5,951 bases of DNA, taken from the NCBI GenBank assembly GCA_003577365.1, contig QEUY01000260.1, forward strand, positions 1 to 5,951, read 5' to 3'. The notes beneath the pieces are model-generated. The model did not search any database. It was given only the letters and a program-made list of their open reading frames with translations, and was not told the DNA's origin. Shown piece by piece: positions 1 to 5,892 of this stretch. Origin of the DNA: Chloroflexota bacterium (GTDB lineage Bacteria > Chloroflexota > Anaerolineae > Caldilineales > Caldilineaceae). The stretch's first letter is position 1; every line of letters begins with the position of its first letter. Made by a program: the position numbers and the translations under genes.

Positions 1-2
1 TG

Positions 3-128
3 CCCGCGCTCTGGCGGCCCGCGTCGCCCGACCCTGCCGAGGCCGCCGCCGTGCTGGCGCTGGTGGAGCAAGGCGCGGCGACGCTGGCGGCGTGGGATGC
101 TGCCGGGCAGCCCCAGTGGGACATGTGA
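3..128 (+). CDS. C-terminal end of an unidentified protein (5' truncated by window edge)
   Basis: An open frame enters from the left edge and ends at a TGA at 126-128, giving 41 residues. I chose this frame because nearly every third codon position is G or C, as in the neighbouring genes, and the other two frames lack that pattern. The peptide is rich in Ala, Pro and Leu, includes the stretch EAAAVLALVEQGAATLAAWD, which looks helical, and ends in PQWDM. I do not recognise a family from this tail. It lies 28 nt upstream of the aldolase on the same strand, so it is probably the preceding gene of the same sugar-catabolism operon. An isomerase, dehydrogenase or kinase would fit that place, but this is a guess from context only. 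Confidence 0.55.
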   Translation, partial: PALWRPASPDPAEAAAVLALVEQGAATLAAWDAAGQPQWDM

Positions 129-156
129 AAAAGCGATCTGAAAAACGAGGACAGCT

Positions 157-930
157 ATGCAAACCAATCCGATCTTGGATCAACTGATCTGGCTTTCACA
201 CGAACTGGGCCGTGAGGAGCGCCAACTGGCGATCTTGGGCGAAGGCAATACCAGCGCCGCCTACGATGACGGCACCTTCTGGGTCAAGGCGTCGGGCAGC
301 CAACTGGGCAACATCACCGCCCAGGGCTTTAGCCAGGTCCACACCGCGGCCATTATGGAGTTGATGGCGCGCGACCAGATGGACGACCAGGAGGTCGGCC
401 AGGCCCTGATGGCCGCGCTCGTGGACCCGCAGGCCCGCCGCCCTTCGGTCGAGACCTTTCTGCACGCGCTTTGTCTGGCGGAGGCCGGCGCGGCCTGGGT
501 GGCGCACACCCACGCCGTTTCGGTCAACCAGGTTTTGTGCAGCCGGTTGGGCGCCGAACCCTTCCTGCGCCACCTCTTCCCCGACGGCATTGTGGTCTGC
601 GGTCGCCATCCTGCTGTCGTGCCCTATGTCGACCCCGGTTTTATGCTGGCGGTGGCGGTGCGCGCCGAACTGCGCCGCTACCAGGATGTCCACGGTCACG
701 CGCCCAAGCTGCTGCTCATGGTCAACCATGGACTGGTGGCCCTGGGCCAGACCGCGCAGGAGGCGCTGAACATCACGCTCATGGCCGACAAATGGGCCAA
801 GATCATTGTGGGTGCGTATACCTTGGGCGGGCCAAACTTCCTGCCCGACCAGCAGGCCGAACGGATTGACAACCGCCTCGACGAGCACTACCGGCGCCAA
901 CAGTTGCGGGGCGCGGCGCGCGCCCACTAA
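157..930 (+). CDS. Class II (zinc-dependent) aldolase/adducin-family protein, probable rhamnulose-1-phosphate aldolase
   Basis: This 257-residue cytosolic protein has the class II aldolase/adducin fold. The family uses Zn2+ to cleave ketose 1-phosphates into dihydroxyacetone phosphate and an aldehyde. Visible hallmarks are the phosphate-binding loop GEGNTSA (28-34), PSVET with the probable catalytic Glu99, the zinc ligands His117 and His119 in HTH, and the third zinc ligand His191 in NHGLVALG. These match Glu73, His92, His94 and His155 of E. coli FucA. The sequence does not resemble E. coli RhaD. The GNTS loop, VKASG and late PGFMLA/NHG layout look more like the aldolase half of bifunctional RhaE/YuxG proteins, but no dehydrogenase domain follows. 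The ATG has a GAGGA ribosome site at 147-151, 5 nt upstream. The downstream rhamnulokinase makes L-rhamnulose 1-phosphate the likeliest substrate; fuculose 1-phosphate or a related sugar remains possible. Confidence 0.88.
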   Translation: MQTNPILDQLIWLSHELGREERQLAILGEGNTSAAYDDGTFWVKASGSQLGNITAQGFSQVHTAAIMELMARDQMDDQEVGQALMAALVDPQARRPSVETFLHALCLAEAGAAWVAHTHAVSVNQVLCSRLGAEPFLRHLFPDGIVVCGRHPAVVPYVDPGFMLAVAVRAELRRYQDVHGHAPKLLLMVNHGLVALGQTAQEALNITLMADKWAKIIVGAYTLGGPNFLPDQQAERIDNRLDEHYRRQQLRGAARAH

Positions 931-935
931 GAGGG
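931..935 (+). promoter_or_regulatory. Ribosome binding site that fixes the start of the DeoR-family gene
   Basis: GAGGG lies directly after the aldolase stop codon (928-930) and 5 nt before the ATG at 941. The reading frame of the regulator is open upstream to an ATG at 806, but that extension would overlap 125 nt of the aldolase and has no domain content. This site supports the start at 941. Confidence 0.75.
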
Positions 936-940
936 CCAAG

Positions 941-1759
941 ATGGACTCAAATCACCCAGACAGCGCATCCGCAGGCCAGACGCCCTCCAACGATGCGCTC
1001 TCCAGCGATGCGCGCCGTGAACTGATCATCGAGGAGCTGCGCCGCCAGGATGAGGTCACGGTCACCGGGCTGAGCGAACGGCTGGGCGTCTCAGACGTGA
1101 CCATCCGCAAGGACCTCCAACAACTGGAGGACCAGGGCTACCTGACGCGCGTGCGCGGCGGCGCGGTCTTTTCGGGCCGCGGCCAGCTTGAGCTGCGCTT
1201 TGCGGCGCGCCAGCAGTTGGGGCTGGAGGAAAAGCGGCGTTTGGCGGCCCGCGCCGCCAAGTTTGTGCGGCCCGGTGCGACGATTTTCTTGGATGGCAGC
1301 ACGACTGTCTTTCAGATGACGCGCCTTCTGCGCCATATTCAAGGGCTGACGGTGATCACCAACGGGCTGTATGCCGCGCTGGAATTGAGCTTTGCGCCGG
1401 AGATCACCACGATCGTGGTCGGCGGCATCCTGCGCAAACAGTCCAGCAGCCTGGTGGATCTGTTAACGCCCGAACTGCTGCGCCGTTTGCACGTCGACGT
1501 GGCGTTTTTAAGCTGTCGCGGCTTCACGCTCGAACATGGGCTGATGGAGTCGGACTTGCGCGAGGCGCAGCTCAAACGCGCCATGGCACAGGCGGCGCAG
1601 CAGATCGTGGCGTTGGTGGACCACAGCAAGATCGGCAACATCTATATTGCCAGTTCCATGCTGCCGGAGGAGCTCGACACGCTGCTGGTGGACTCGAACC
1701 TCAGCGCCGAGCAGCGCGCCGCCCTCGAACAAGCCAACCTGCCGTTAGAAATCGTCTGA
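941..1759 (+). CDS. DeoR/GlpR-family transcriptional regulator of the sugar operon
   Basis: This 272-residue protein is a DNA-binding repressor of the DeoR/GlpR type. After a hydrophilic N-terminal tail of about 24 residues comes the winged helix-turn-helix (about 25-75), with the family pattern of ERLGVSDVTIRKDLQQLE followed by the wing GYLTRVRGGAV. The C-terminal DeoRC domain (about 88-255) is related to ribose-5-phosphate isomerase and binds phosphorylated sugars. It shows LDGSTT (117-122), the VITNG segment (138-142), VGG (160-162), SDLREAQLKRAM (214-225) and the DHSKIG motif (237-242). The length is close to the usual 250-260 residues plus the tail. It sits between aldolase and kinase, 10 nt and 21 nt from them, so it is co-transcribed and probably autoregulates the operon. 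The natural inducer is probably a phosphorylated intermediate such as rhamnulose 1-phosphate. That is inferred from neighbours, as the ligand cannot be read from the sequence. Confidence 0.92.
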   Translation: MDSNHPDSASAGQTPSNDALSSDARRELIIEELRRQDEVTVTGLSERLGVSDVTIRKDLQQLEDQGYLTRVRGGAVFSGRGQLELRFAARQQLGLEEKRRLAARAAKFVRPGATIFLDGSTTVFQMTRLLRHIQGLTVITNGLYAALELSFAPEITTIVVGGILRKQSSSLVDLLTPELLRRLHVDVAFLSCRGFTLEHGLMESDLREAQLKRAMAQAAQQIVALVDHSKIGNIYIASSMLPEELDTLLVDSNLSAEQRAALEQANLPLEIV

Positions 1760-1767
1760 CCCGCGTA

Positions 1768-1773
1768 GAGGAG
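1768..1773 (+). promoter_or_regulatory. Strong ribosome binding site of the rhamnulokinase gene
   Basis: GAGGAG lies 7 nt before the ATG at 1781, in the 21-nt gap after the regulator stop codon. It supports the kinase start, and the peptide that follows reaches the conserved DLGASNGR loop within ten residues, as expected for the family. Confidence 0.75.
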
Positions 1774-1780
1774 TCGCTTT

Positions 1781-3262
1781 ATGCTCACTGTCAATTTCAT
1801 CGCCGCCGACCTGGGCGCGTCCAATGGCCGCGTGCTGTTGGCCCGCTGGGACGGCGCACGCTTTACCTTGCAGGAACTGCACCGTTTCCCCAATGGGCCA
1901 GTCGAAGCGACGGGACGGCTCTTTTGGAACGCGCTCGGTCTGTGGAGTGACATCCTGGCCGGGCTGGCGCGCTATGCCGCCCAGGAGCAGATACCCCTGG
2001 CGGGCATCGGCGTGGACACCTGGGGCGTGGACTTCGCCCTGCTCGACCGCGCTGGGCGGCTGCTGGGCAACCCCGTCCACTATCGCGATGCGCGCAACAA
2101 CGGCATGCCCGAACGCGCCTTTGCCGCCGTGCCCAGCGATGCCATCTTTGCCCAGACCGGCATCCAGTTTATGCAGATCAACACGCTCTTTCAACTGTTC
2201 GCCATGCGCCAGGAGGAGGACCCCCAGCTCGACGCGGCGCATACGCTGCTGATGATCCCCGACCTCTTCCACTACTGGCTGACCGGGCGCAAGGCGGCGG
2301 AATATACCATCGCCTCCACCAGCCAAATGCTTCACGCCGCCGACCGGCGCTGGGCGACCGGGCTGCTGGCGCGGCTGAAGCTGCCCACCGCCATCCTGCC
2401 GGAGATCGTCGCGCCCGGTACGGTCTTGGGGCCGTTGCGCGCCGCCGTGCGCGAGCAGACCGGGTTGGGCGGCGAACCGCTGGTGATCGCCCCCGGCAGC
2501 CATGACACCGCCAGCGCAGTGGCCGCCATCCCTGGGCTGGACGCGTCCAGCCTCTACATCAGCAGCGGCACGTGGAGCTTGATGGGGATCGAGACCGCAC
2601 AGCCGATCATCAATGAGATGTCACAGCGGTTGAACTTTACCAACGAAGGCGGCGTGGCGGGCACGATCCGGCTGCTCAAGAACATCGCCGGGCTGTGGCT
2701 GCTGCAAGAGGCGCGCCGCCAGTGGCAGCGCGCAGGGCAGGACTACAGTTGGGATGAACTGATGGCCCAGGCGCGCGCCGCCGAACCCTTCCGCTCGCTG
2801 CTCAACCCCGACGCCGCCGACTTCCTGGCCCCCGGCCAGATGGTAGACGCCATCCGCGCCTACTGTACACGCACCGGCCAGCCTGTGCCGGAGACCGTGG
2901 GCCAGGTGGTGCGCTGCTGTCTGGAAAGCCTGGCGCTACGCTATCGCAGGGTGCTGGAGGCGCTGGAGCAGTTGGCCGGCCGCCGTCTGGAGACGCTGCG
3001 CATCGTGGGCGGCGGCAGCCAGAACCGGCTGCTCTGCCAACTGGCCGCCGATGCGTGCTGCCGCCCGGTAGTGACCGGGCCGGTCGAGGCGACCGCGCTC
3101 GGCAATGTGATGGTGCAGGCCATCGCCACCGGCCATCTTGCCAGTCTGGAGGAAGGCCGCGCCGCCATCGCCGCGTCGATCACGCAGGAGCAGTTCGACC
3201 CGCGCCCCGATGCCGGCTGGGATGAGGCATACGCGCGCTTTCTCAAGCTGACAGAAGGTTAA
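1781..3262 (+). CDS. rhaB: Rhamnulokinase (FGGY-family carbohydrate kinase)
   Basis: This 493-residue cytosolic enzyme phosphorylates L-rhamnulose with ATP to L-rhamnulose 1-phosphate, the second step of phosphorylative L-rhamnose catabolism. Both FGGY domains are complete. The N-terminal half has the phosphate loop DLGASNGR (10-17), GVDTWGVDF (77-85), YRDAR (101-105) and the substrate-side segment around IQFMQINTLFQ (128-138). Further on are PDLFHYWLTG (160-169) and EYTIASTSQML (174-184), both very typical of RhaB. The C-terminal half has GSHDTASA (239-246), where Asp242 is the likely catalytic base, SSGTWSL (261-267), and the adenine-side loop VGGGSQN (409-415). Length is normal for RhaB (about 480-490). 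It is the last gene of the plus-strand operon and runs into the convergent intergenic region. The motifs separate it well from xylulo-, glycerol and fuculokinases, although substrate range cannot be proven from sequence. Confidence 0.93.
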   Translation: MLTVNFIAADLGASNGRVLLARWDGARFTLQELHRFPNGPVEATGRLFWNALGLWSDILAGLARYAAQEQIPLAGIGVDTWGVDFALLDRAGRLLGNPVHYRDARNNGMPERAFAAVPSDAIFAQTGIQFMQINTLFQLFAMRQEEDPQLDAAHTLLMIPDLFHYWLTGRKAAEYTIASTSQMLHAADRRWATGLLARLKLPTAILPEIVAPGTVLGPLRAAVREQTGLGGEPLVIAPGSHDTASAVAAIPGLDASSLYISSGTWSLMGIETAQPIINEMSQRLNFTNEGGVAGTIRLLKNIAGLWLLQEARRQWQRAGQDYSWDELMAQARAAEPFRSLLNPDAADFLAPGQMVDAIRAYCTRTGQPVPETVGQVVRCCLESLALRYRRVLEALEQLAGRRLETLRIVGGGSQNRLLCQLAADACCRPVVTGPVEATALGNVMVQAIATGHLASLEEGRAAIAASITQEQFDPRPDAGWDEAYARFLKLTEG

Positions 3263-3263
3263 C

Positions 3264-3279
3264 CGCAAAGGTCGCAAAG
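3264..3279 (+). repeat. Short direct repeat, CGCAAAG twice with 9-nt period
   Basis: CGCAAAG occurs at 3264-3270 and again at 3273-3279, immediately after the rhamnulokinase stop codon. Two copies nine bases apart are unlikely in G+C-rich surroundings. This looks like the edge of a dispersed intergenic repeat rather than coding sequence. No function is visible, and only two copies are present here. Confidence 0.5.
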
Positions 3280-3290
3280 AAGGCCGGAGA

Positions 3291-3366
3291 AGAGAGGAAA
3301 TAGAAAATAGGTGCCGGAGTTTGCACTATCTTCTATTCTATTCCCTCTCTCCTATTTTCTCATTTC
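3291..3366. terminator. Imperfect inverted repeat with two competing hairpins; probable terminator between convergent operons
   Basis: A purine-rich left arm (3291-3311) can pair in two ways. With the nearer pyrimidine arm, AGAGAGG (3291-3297) pairs with CCTCTCT (3344-3350), and 3299-3305 with 3336-3342 across one mismatch. Four further pairs (3307-3310 with 3326-3329) close a 15-nt loop. With the farther arm, AGAAAATAGG (3302-3311) pairs perfectly with CCTATTTTCT (3351-3360), and GAAAT (3297-3301) pairs with ATTTC (3362-3366) across a one-base bulge. The two structures exclude each other. The position just after rhaB and before the convergent cofC end suggests transcription termination, possibly for both strands. 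A T-rich run (3379-3383) follows on the plus strand, but no classical GC stem plus U-tract is present. It could instead be a dispersed repeat. Confidence 0.5.
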
Positions 3367-3389
3367 TGTCCCTATTCCCTTTTGACACA

Positions 3390-3404
3390 GCCGCCAGCGG
3401 CGGC
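3390..3404. terminator. Perfect GC hairpin downstream of cofC
   Basis: GCCGCC (3390-3395) and GGCGGC (3399-3404) form a perfect 6-bp stem with a 3-nt loop, 15 nt past the cofC stop on the minus strand. It could stabilise or terminate the F420 operon mRNA. No T-tract follows directly on the minus strand, so termination by this hairpin alone is uncertain. Confidence 0.35.
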
Positions 3405-3419
3405 ACTGCCCACAGCCTA

Positions 3420-4031
3420 TCATAGCGCCGCCACGCGCAAATCTTCGGGGTAGTCGACATCCCAGGCGAGCGTGTCGGAGCGGTAGGTATGGCAGGGCAG
3501 CCCAGCCGCCGCGGCCAGCGCCACGTGGCGGGCGTAGCTCCCTTCGCCAAAGGCATAGGGGATGGCGTGCGGCGGGCGCAGCAGCAGCGCATTCGTGCCG
3601 CCGTCGTGGCTGGGCGCGATGACCACACCTGCGCCCGCCGCGCCCAGTTCGACCAGGGCATGCAGATCACCCACGGTAAGCAGCGGCAGATCGGAGGGCA
3701 GCACCAAGAGCGCATCGGCCCCGGCGACACACTCCTCATGCCGCGCTTGCTCTAGCGCGGCGTTGAGCATCTCTCCTGTTTCGCGGATCGGGACGGCGCC
3801 CTGCGCGGCGGCGAGCGCCAGCACCGTCTCATCCCGGCTGATCACCGCCAGCCCTGCAAAGCAGCTCGATGCCTGTGCCGTCCGCAGCTCGCCCAGCAGC
3901 CAGCGGCGGCTGAGCGCGGCGCGCTCCTCCAGGCTGAGGGCTGCTGCCAAGCGGCTCTTGCCTTCGTCCAGCGGTTTCACCGGCACGACCAGCCAGATCG
4001 CCAACGCGGCAGACGTGGATCCAAGGGACAT
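3420..4031 (-). CDS. cofC: CofC-type guanylyltransferase of coenzyme F420 biosynthesis (2-phospho-L-lactate / phosphoenolpyruvate guanylyltransferase)
   Basis: This 203-residue cytosolic nucleotidyltransferase (GT-A-like fold) joins GMP from GTP to a phosphorylated three-carbon acid, making the activated donor used by CofD. Visible CofC motifs are VPVKPLDEGKSRLA (16-29, nucleotide-binding loop), the family LSLEER (32-37), LVLPSDLPLL (109-118, metal-binding Asp), APSHDGGTNALLL (139-151), FGEGSYARH (161-169) and DVDYPEDL (191-198). Length matches the family (about 200-220). The frame is open upstream to 4460, but that part is a shadow of cofD and carries no CofC sequence. The ATG at 4031 lies 20 nt after the cofD stop, with GAGGA at 4043-4047 as a somewhat distant ribosome site (11 nt). 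The acceptor may be 2-phospholactate, phosphoenolpyruvate or 3-phosphoglycerate. The nitroreductase in the same operon favours phosphoenolpyruvate, as in mycobacterial FbiD. Confidence 0.93.
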   Translation of the reverse strand: MSLGSTSAALAIWLVVPVKPLDEGKSRLAAALSLEERAALSRRWLLGELRTAQASSCFAGLAVISRDETVLALAAAQGAVPIRETGEMLNAALEQARHEECVAGADALLVLPSDLPLLTVGDLHALVELGAAGAGVVIAPSHDGGTNALLLRPPHAIPYAFGEGSYARHVALAAAAGLPCHTYRSDTLAWDVDYPEDLRVAAL

Positions 4032-4051
4032 GGACGATGCGATCCTCGCGG

Positions 4052-5041
4052 TCAGGATGAAGCGGGCAGCCGTGCATCGGGCGGCGTAGCCGGCAGATTG
4101 CCCGACCCGTCCAGCCCGGCGACAAAGTCCAACACCTCTTGGGCCAGGCGGCGTTTGCTCTCCAAGTCGGCCATGATGGTGTCTGTAATCAGCGTGGGCA
4201 GTTGCACGGCGTCGTGCAGCACACCGTCGGCGTTGTCGAGCACAAAGGCGTCGAGCAGGTCGGCGAAGTGATCGACCACCGTCAGAGGGCTGATCATCTG
4301 GCCCATCTCGCGCATCATCTTGGCGGCAGGCCCTTTGATGGCCTCGCCCCCCACAATCGGCGTCACCGCGATCTTCCAGGCGCGTGCATCGCGCAGTAGA
4401 CGGCGCATCGACGGCACGCTGAGGATGGGGTCGAGGCTGAGATAGGGGTTGCTGGGGCAAAAGACGATCACCTGGGCGGCGCGGATGGCCTCATGCACCA
4501 CGTCGGGCACACGCGCCTCTTCTGCGCCCACATAGCTGAGGTCGATCAAGAGCGGTTCGCAGCGGCGGCGCACAAAGTAGTGCTGAAAGGGCAGATCGCC
4601 CTCGTCAGTATGCACCAGGGTACGCACCGGCTCATCGCACATGGGCAGCACCGTGCTGGGGATGCCAAAGCCGCGGCGCAGCCGGTCGGTCACCTCGCTG
4701 AGCGAAATGCCCTGGCGCAGCCATTCGGTGCGGCGCAGGTGCAGCGCCAGGTCGCGGTCGCCCAGCCGGAACCAGTCTTCGCCCCCCAACTCGCTCATAG
4801 CCTGAAGCACATGGCCGGTTTCATGGGCCCGACCCCAGCCGGTGGCCGGGTTGTGGATGCCGGCCAGGTTGTAGATCACCGTGTCGAGGTCGGGGCAGAT
4901 CGTCAGCCCCCAATGCTCGAAGTCGTCGCCAGTGTTGACCACTACGGTCAGCGCGCCGGGGGGGAGCGCTGCCTGCAGGCCGGTCGCCAGCTTGGCCCCG
5001 CCGACGCCGCCGGCCAATGCCACTACACGCGAAAAAGTCAT
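4052..5041 (-). CDS. cofD: CofD/FbiA, 2-phospho-L-lactate (or enolpyruvyl) transferase forming F420-0
   Basis: This 329-residue cytosolic enzyme transfers the three-carbon phosphoacid from its GDP-activated form to the deazaflavin Fo, giving F420-0 or dehydro-F420-0. Hallmarks run the whole length: GGVGGAK (11-17), NTGDDFEHWGLTICPDLDT (36-54), GIHNPATGWGR (61-71), CPSNPYLSLDPIL (185-197) and TPIVGGEAIKGPAAKMM (217-233). Length is normal for the family (about 310-330). The frame is open on to 5554, but that extension lies inside the nitroreductase gene and is a shadow. The ATG at 5041 places the Rossmann-like glycine motif at the expected distance. Its ribosome site is weak (GGA within ACGGAA, 8 nt before the ATG). 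An in-frame GTG six codons earlier is an alternative start. It is the middle gene of the operon, 47 nt after the nitroreductase and 20 nt before cofC. Confidence 0.95.
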   Translation of the reverse strand: MTFSRVVALAGGVGGAKLATGLQAALPPGALTVVVNTGDDFEHWGLTICPDLDTVIYNLAGIHNPATGWGRAHETGHVLQAMSELGGEDWFRLGDRDLALHLRRTEWLRQGISLSEVTDRLRRGFGIPSTVLPMCDEPVRTLVHTDEGDLPFQHYFVRRRCEPLLIDLSYVGAEEARVPDVVHEAIRAAQVIVFCPSNPYLSLDPILSVPSMRRLLRDARAWKIAVTPIVGGEAIKGPAAKMMREMGQMISPLTVVDHFADLLDAFVLDNADGVLHDAVQLPTLITDTIMADLESKRRLAQEVLDFVAGLDGSGNLPATPPDARLPASS

Positions 5042-5088
5042 AAGTTCATTCCGTTTCACTATCGCGCCCGCCAGCCGGCCTATCAAGC

Positions 5089-5772
5089 CTAGCGCCAGAT
5101 GACGCGGCTGCTCAGCGGGGCGCGCTCCTTGGTCTTGGTCTCGGCTGGATAACCCAGGGTGATCAGCGCCTGCGGCTGCCAGGTGGGCGGCAGCGCCAGC
5201 ACCGTCTGCACTAGCTCCGGCACAAAGAGCGGCGCGCACATCCAACACGCGCCCAGGCCCGCGGCGTGGGCTGCCAGCAGCAGGTTTTGGCAGGCCAGTG
5301 CCACGCTTTGCACGGCCATAGTCCATTCGGCCTGATTGCGCGCCGCGTCCGGGTAGCTGTCCATCCCCTCCAGGCTCACGCCGGCGATCACCAGCGCGGC
5401 CGCGCCGGTGATGCGCGCATGGCTGACGGCCACCCGCCGTTCGATCTCCGCCGGGTCCGCGCCGTCTGCGCTCAGGTCGGCGCGCCAGCGTGCGCCCATT
5501 GCCGCGCTCAACTGCGCTTTGGCCGCGGCGCCGGTCACCACGCAGAAGCGCCACGGCTGGCGGTTATGCGCCGATGGCGCCCAGGTGGCGGCGTCGAGCA
5601 GTTCTTCGAGCAGGCCGCGGTCGATGGGCTGGTCTGTATAGCGGCGGATGGAACGGCGTTGGCGCACCAGGCGCTGCAAGACCGGCCAGTCCAACGCAGG
5701 GTTCTGCACAGGTTCTTGCCCGGCGAGCGGCGCGGCAGCAATGGGGGGCCGGGCAGATGGATTTGCGCTCAT
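5089..5772 (-). CDS. Nitroreductase-family protein resembling the FbiB C-terminal domain; probable dehydro-F420-0 reductase
   Basis: This 227-residue protein has the FMN-dependent nitroreductase fold. After a low-complexity Ala/Pro tail (about 1-26) come the FMN-binding segment RRSIRRY (39-45), WAPSAHNRQPWRF (64-76), the helix AVQSVALACQNLLLAAHAAG (153-172), GLGACW (172-177) and LGYPAE (206-211). The helix-GLGACW-LF-VLALPPTW-GYP order closely recalls the C-terminal half of mycobacterial FbiB, which reduces dehydro-F420-0 to F420-0. FbiB's N-terminal CofE glutamyl-ligase half is absent. Being first in an operon with cofD and cofC strongly supports an F420 role. It shows none of the features I associate with BluB. 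A general nitroreductase on another substrate is still possible. The ATG directly follows a -10 box and has no Shine-Dalgarno sequence, so translation may be leaderless. A GTG at codon 22 is an alternative start. Confidence 0.85.
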   Translation of the reverse strand: MSANPSARPPIAAAPLAGQEPVQNPALDWPVLQRLVRQRRSIRRYTDQPIDRGLLEELLDAATWAPSAHNRQPWRFCVVTGAAAKAQLSAAMGARWRADLSADGADPAEIERRVAVSHARITGAAALVIAGVSLEGMDSYPDAARNQAEWTMAVQSVALACQNLLLAAHAAGLGACWMCAPLFVPELVQTVLALPPTWQPQALITLGYPAETKTKERAPLSSRVIWR

Positions 5773-5778
5773 AGCCCG

Positions 5779-5807
5779 ATTATAGCACGCCCCTCAGGCC
5801 CCCCCAA
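5779..5807 (-). promoter_or_regulatory. Sigma-70-type promoter of the F420 operon, predicted leaderless
   Basis: On the minus strand, TTGGGG (5807-5802) is followed after exactly 17 nt by a perfect TATAAT (5784-5779). The ATG of the nitroreductase starts at 5772, six bases after the -10 box. Normal initiation 6-7 bases downstream of the box would therefore put the transcript start on or next to the A of the ATG. No ribosome site lies between the box and the ATG, which agrees with a leaderless mRNA. The -35 match is partial (TTG only). Confidence 0.7.
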
Positions 5808-5813
5808 CTTGCC

Positions 5814-5842
5814 TTGACTCCCTCCTGGCTTGGGTGTACACT
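5814..5842 (+). promoter_or_regulatory. Divergent sigma-70-type promoter for the gene at 5893
   Basis: TTGACT (5814-5819, five of six consensus bases) and TACACT (5837-5842, four of six) are separated by 17 nt. Initiation would fall near 5849, giving a leader of about 44 nt before the ATG at 5893. The -35 box lies only 6 bp from the -35 box of the minus-strand promoter, so the two promoters stand back to back. Confidence 0.6.
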
Positions 5843-5892
5843 ACGCCCGACCCCGAAAACCTCACCGAACCCCACGCGAAAGGCTGCATCCC

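Noticed and set aside
196..939. Long minus-strand open frame (247 codons) opposite the aldolase
   Set aside because: It mirrors the aldolase's codon bias, as is common in G+C-rich DNA, has no recognisable motif, and the plus strand encodes an intact enzyme with all metal ligands.
806..940. Upstream extension of the regulator frame to an ATG at 806
   Set aside because: It overlaps 125 nt of the aldolase in another frame, has no domain content, and a proper ribosome site precedes the ATG at 941.
1745..2503. Long minus-strand open frame (252 codons) opposite rhaB
   Set aside because: It is a Gly/Gln/His-rich shadow of the kinase; rhaB is intact on the other strand.
3382..3423. TTGACA (3382-3387) and TATCAT (3418-3423) as a plus-strand promoter
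   Set aside because: The spacing is 30 nt, far from 17, and no plus-strand gene follows.
4032..4460. Upstream extension of the cofC frame
   Set aside because: The translation is Arg-rich shadow sequence of cofD; CofC similarity begins just after the ATG at 4031.
5042..5088. Possible hairpin or separate promoter between the nitroreductase and cofD
   Set aside because: Only short GC self-complementarity is present and no convincing -35/-10 pair, so the 47-nt gap is read as a normal intra-operon spacer.
5042..5554. Upstream extension of the cofD frame
   Set aside because: It lies antiphase inside the nitroreductase gene; CofD similarity begins with the glycine motif shortly after 5041.
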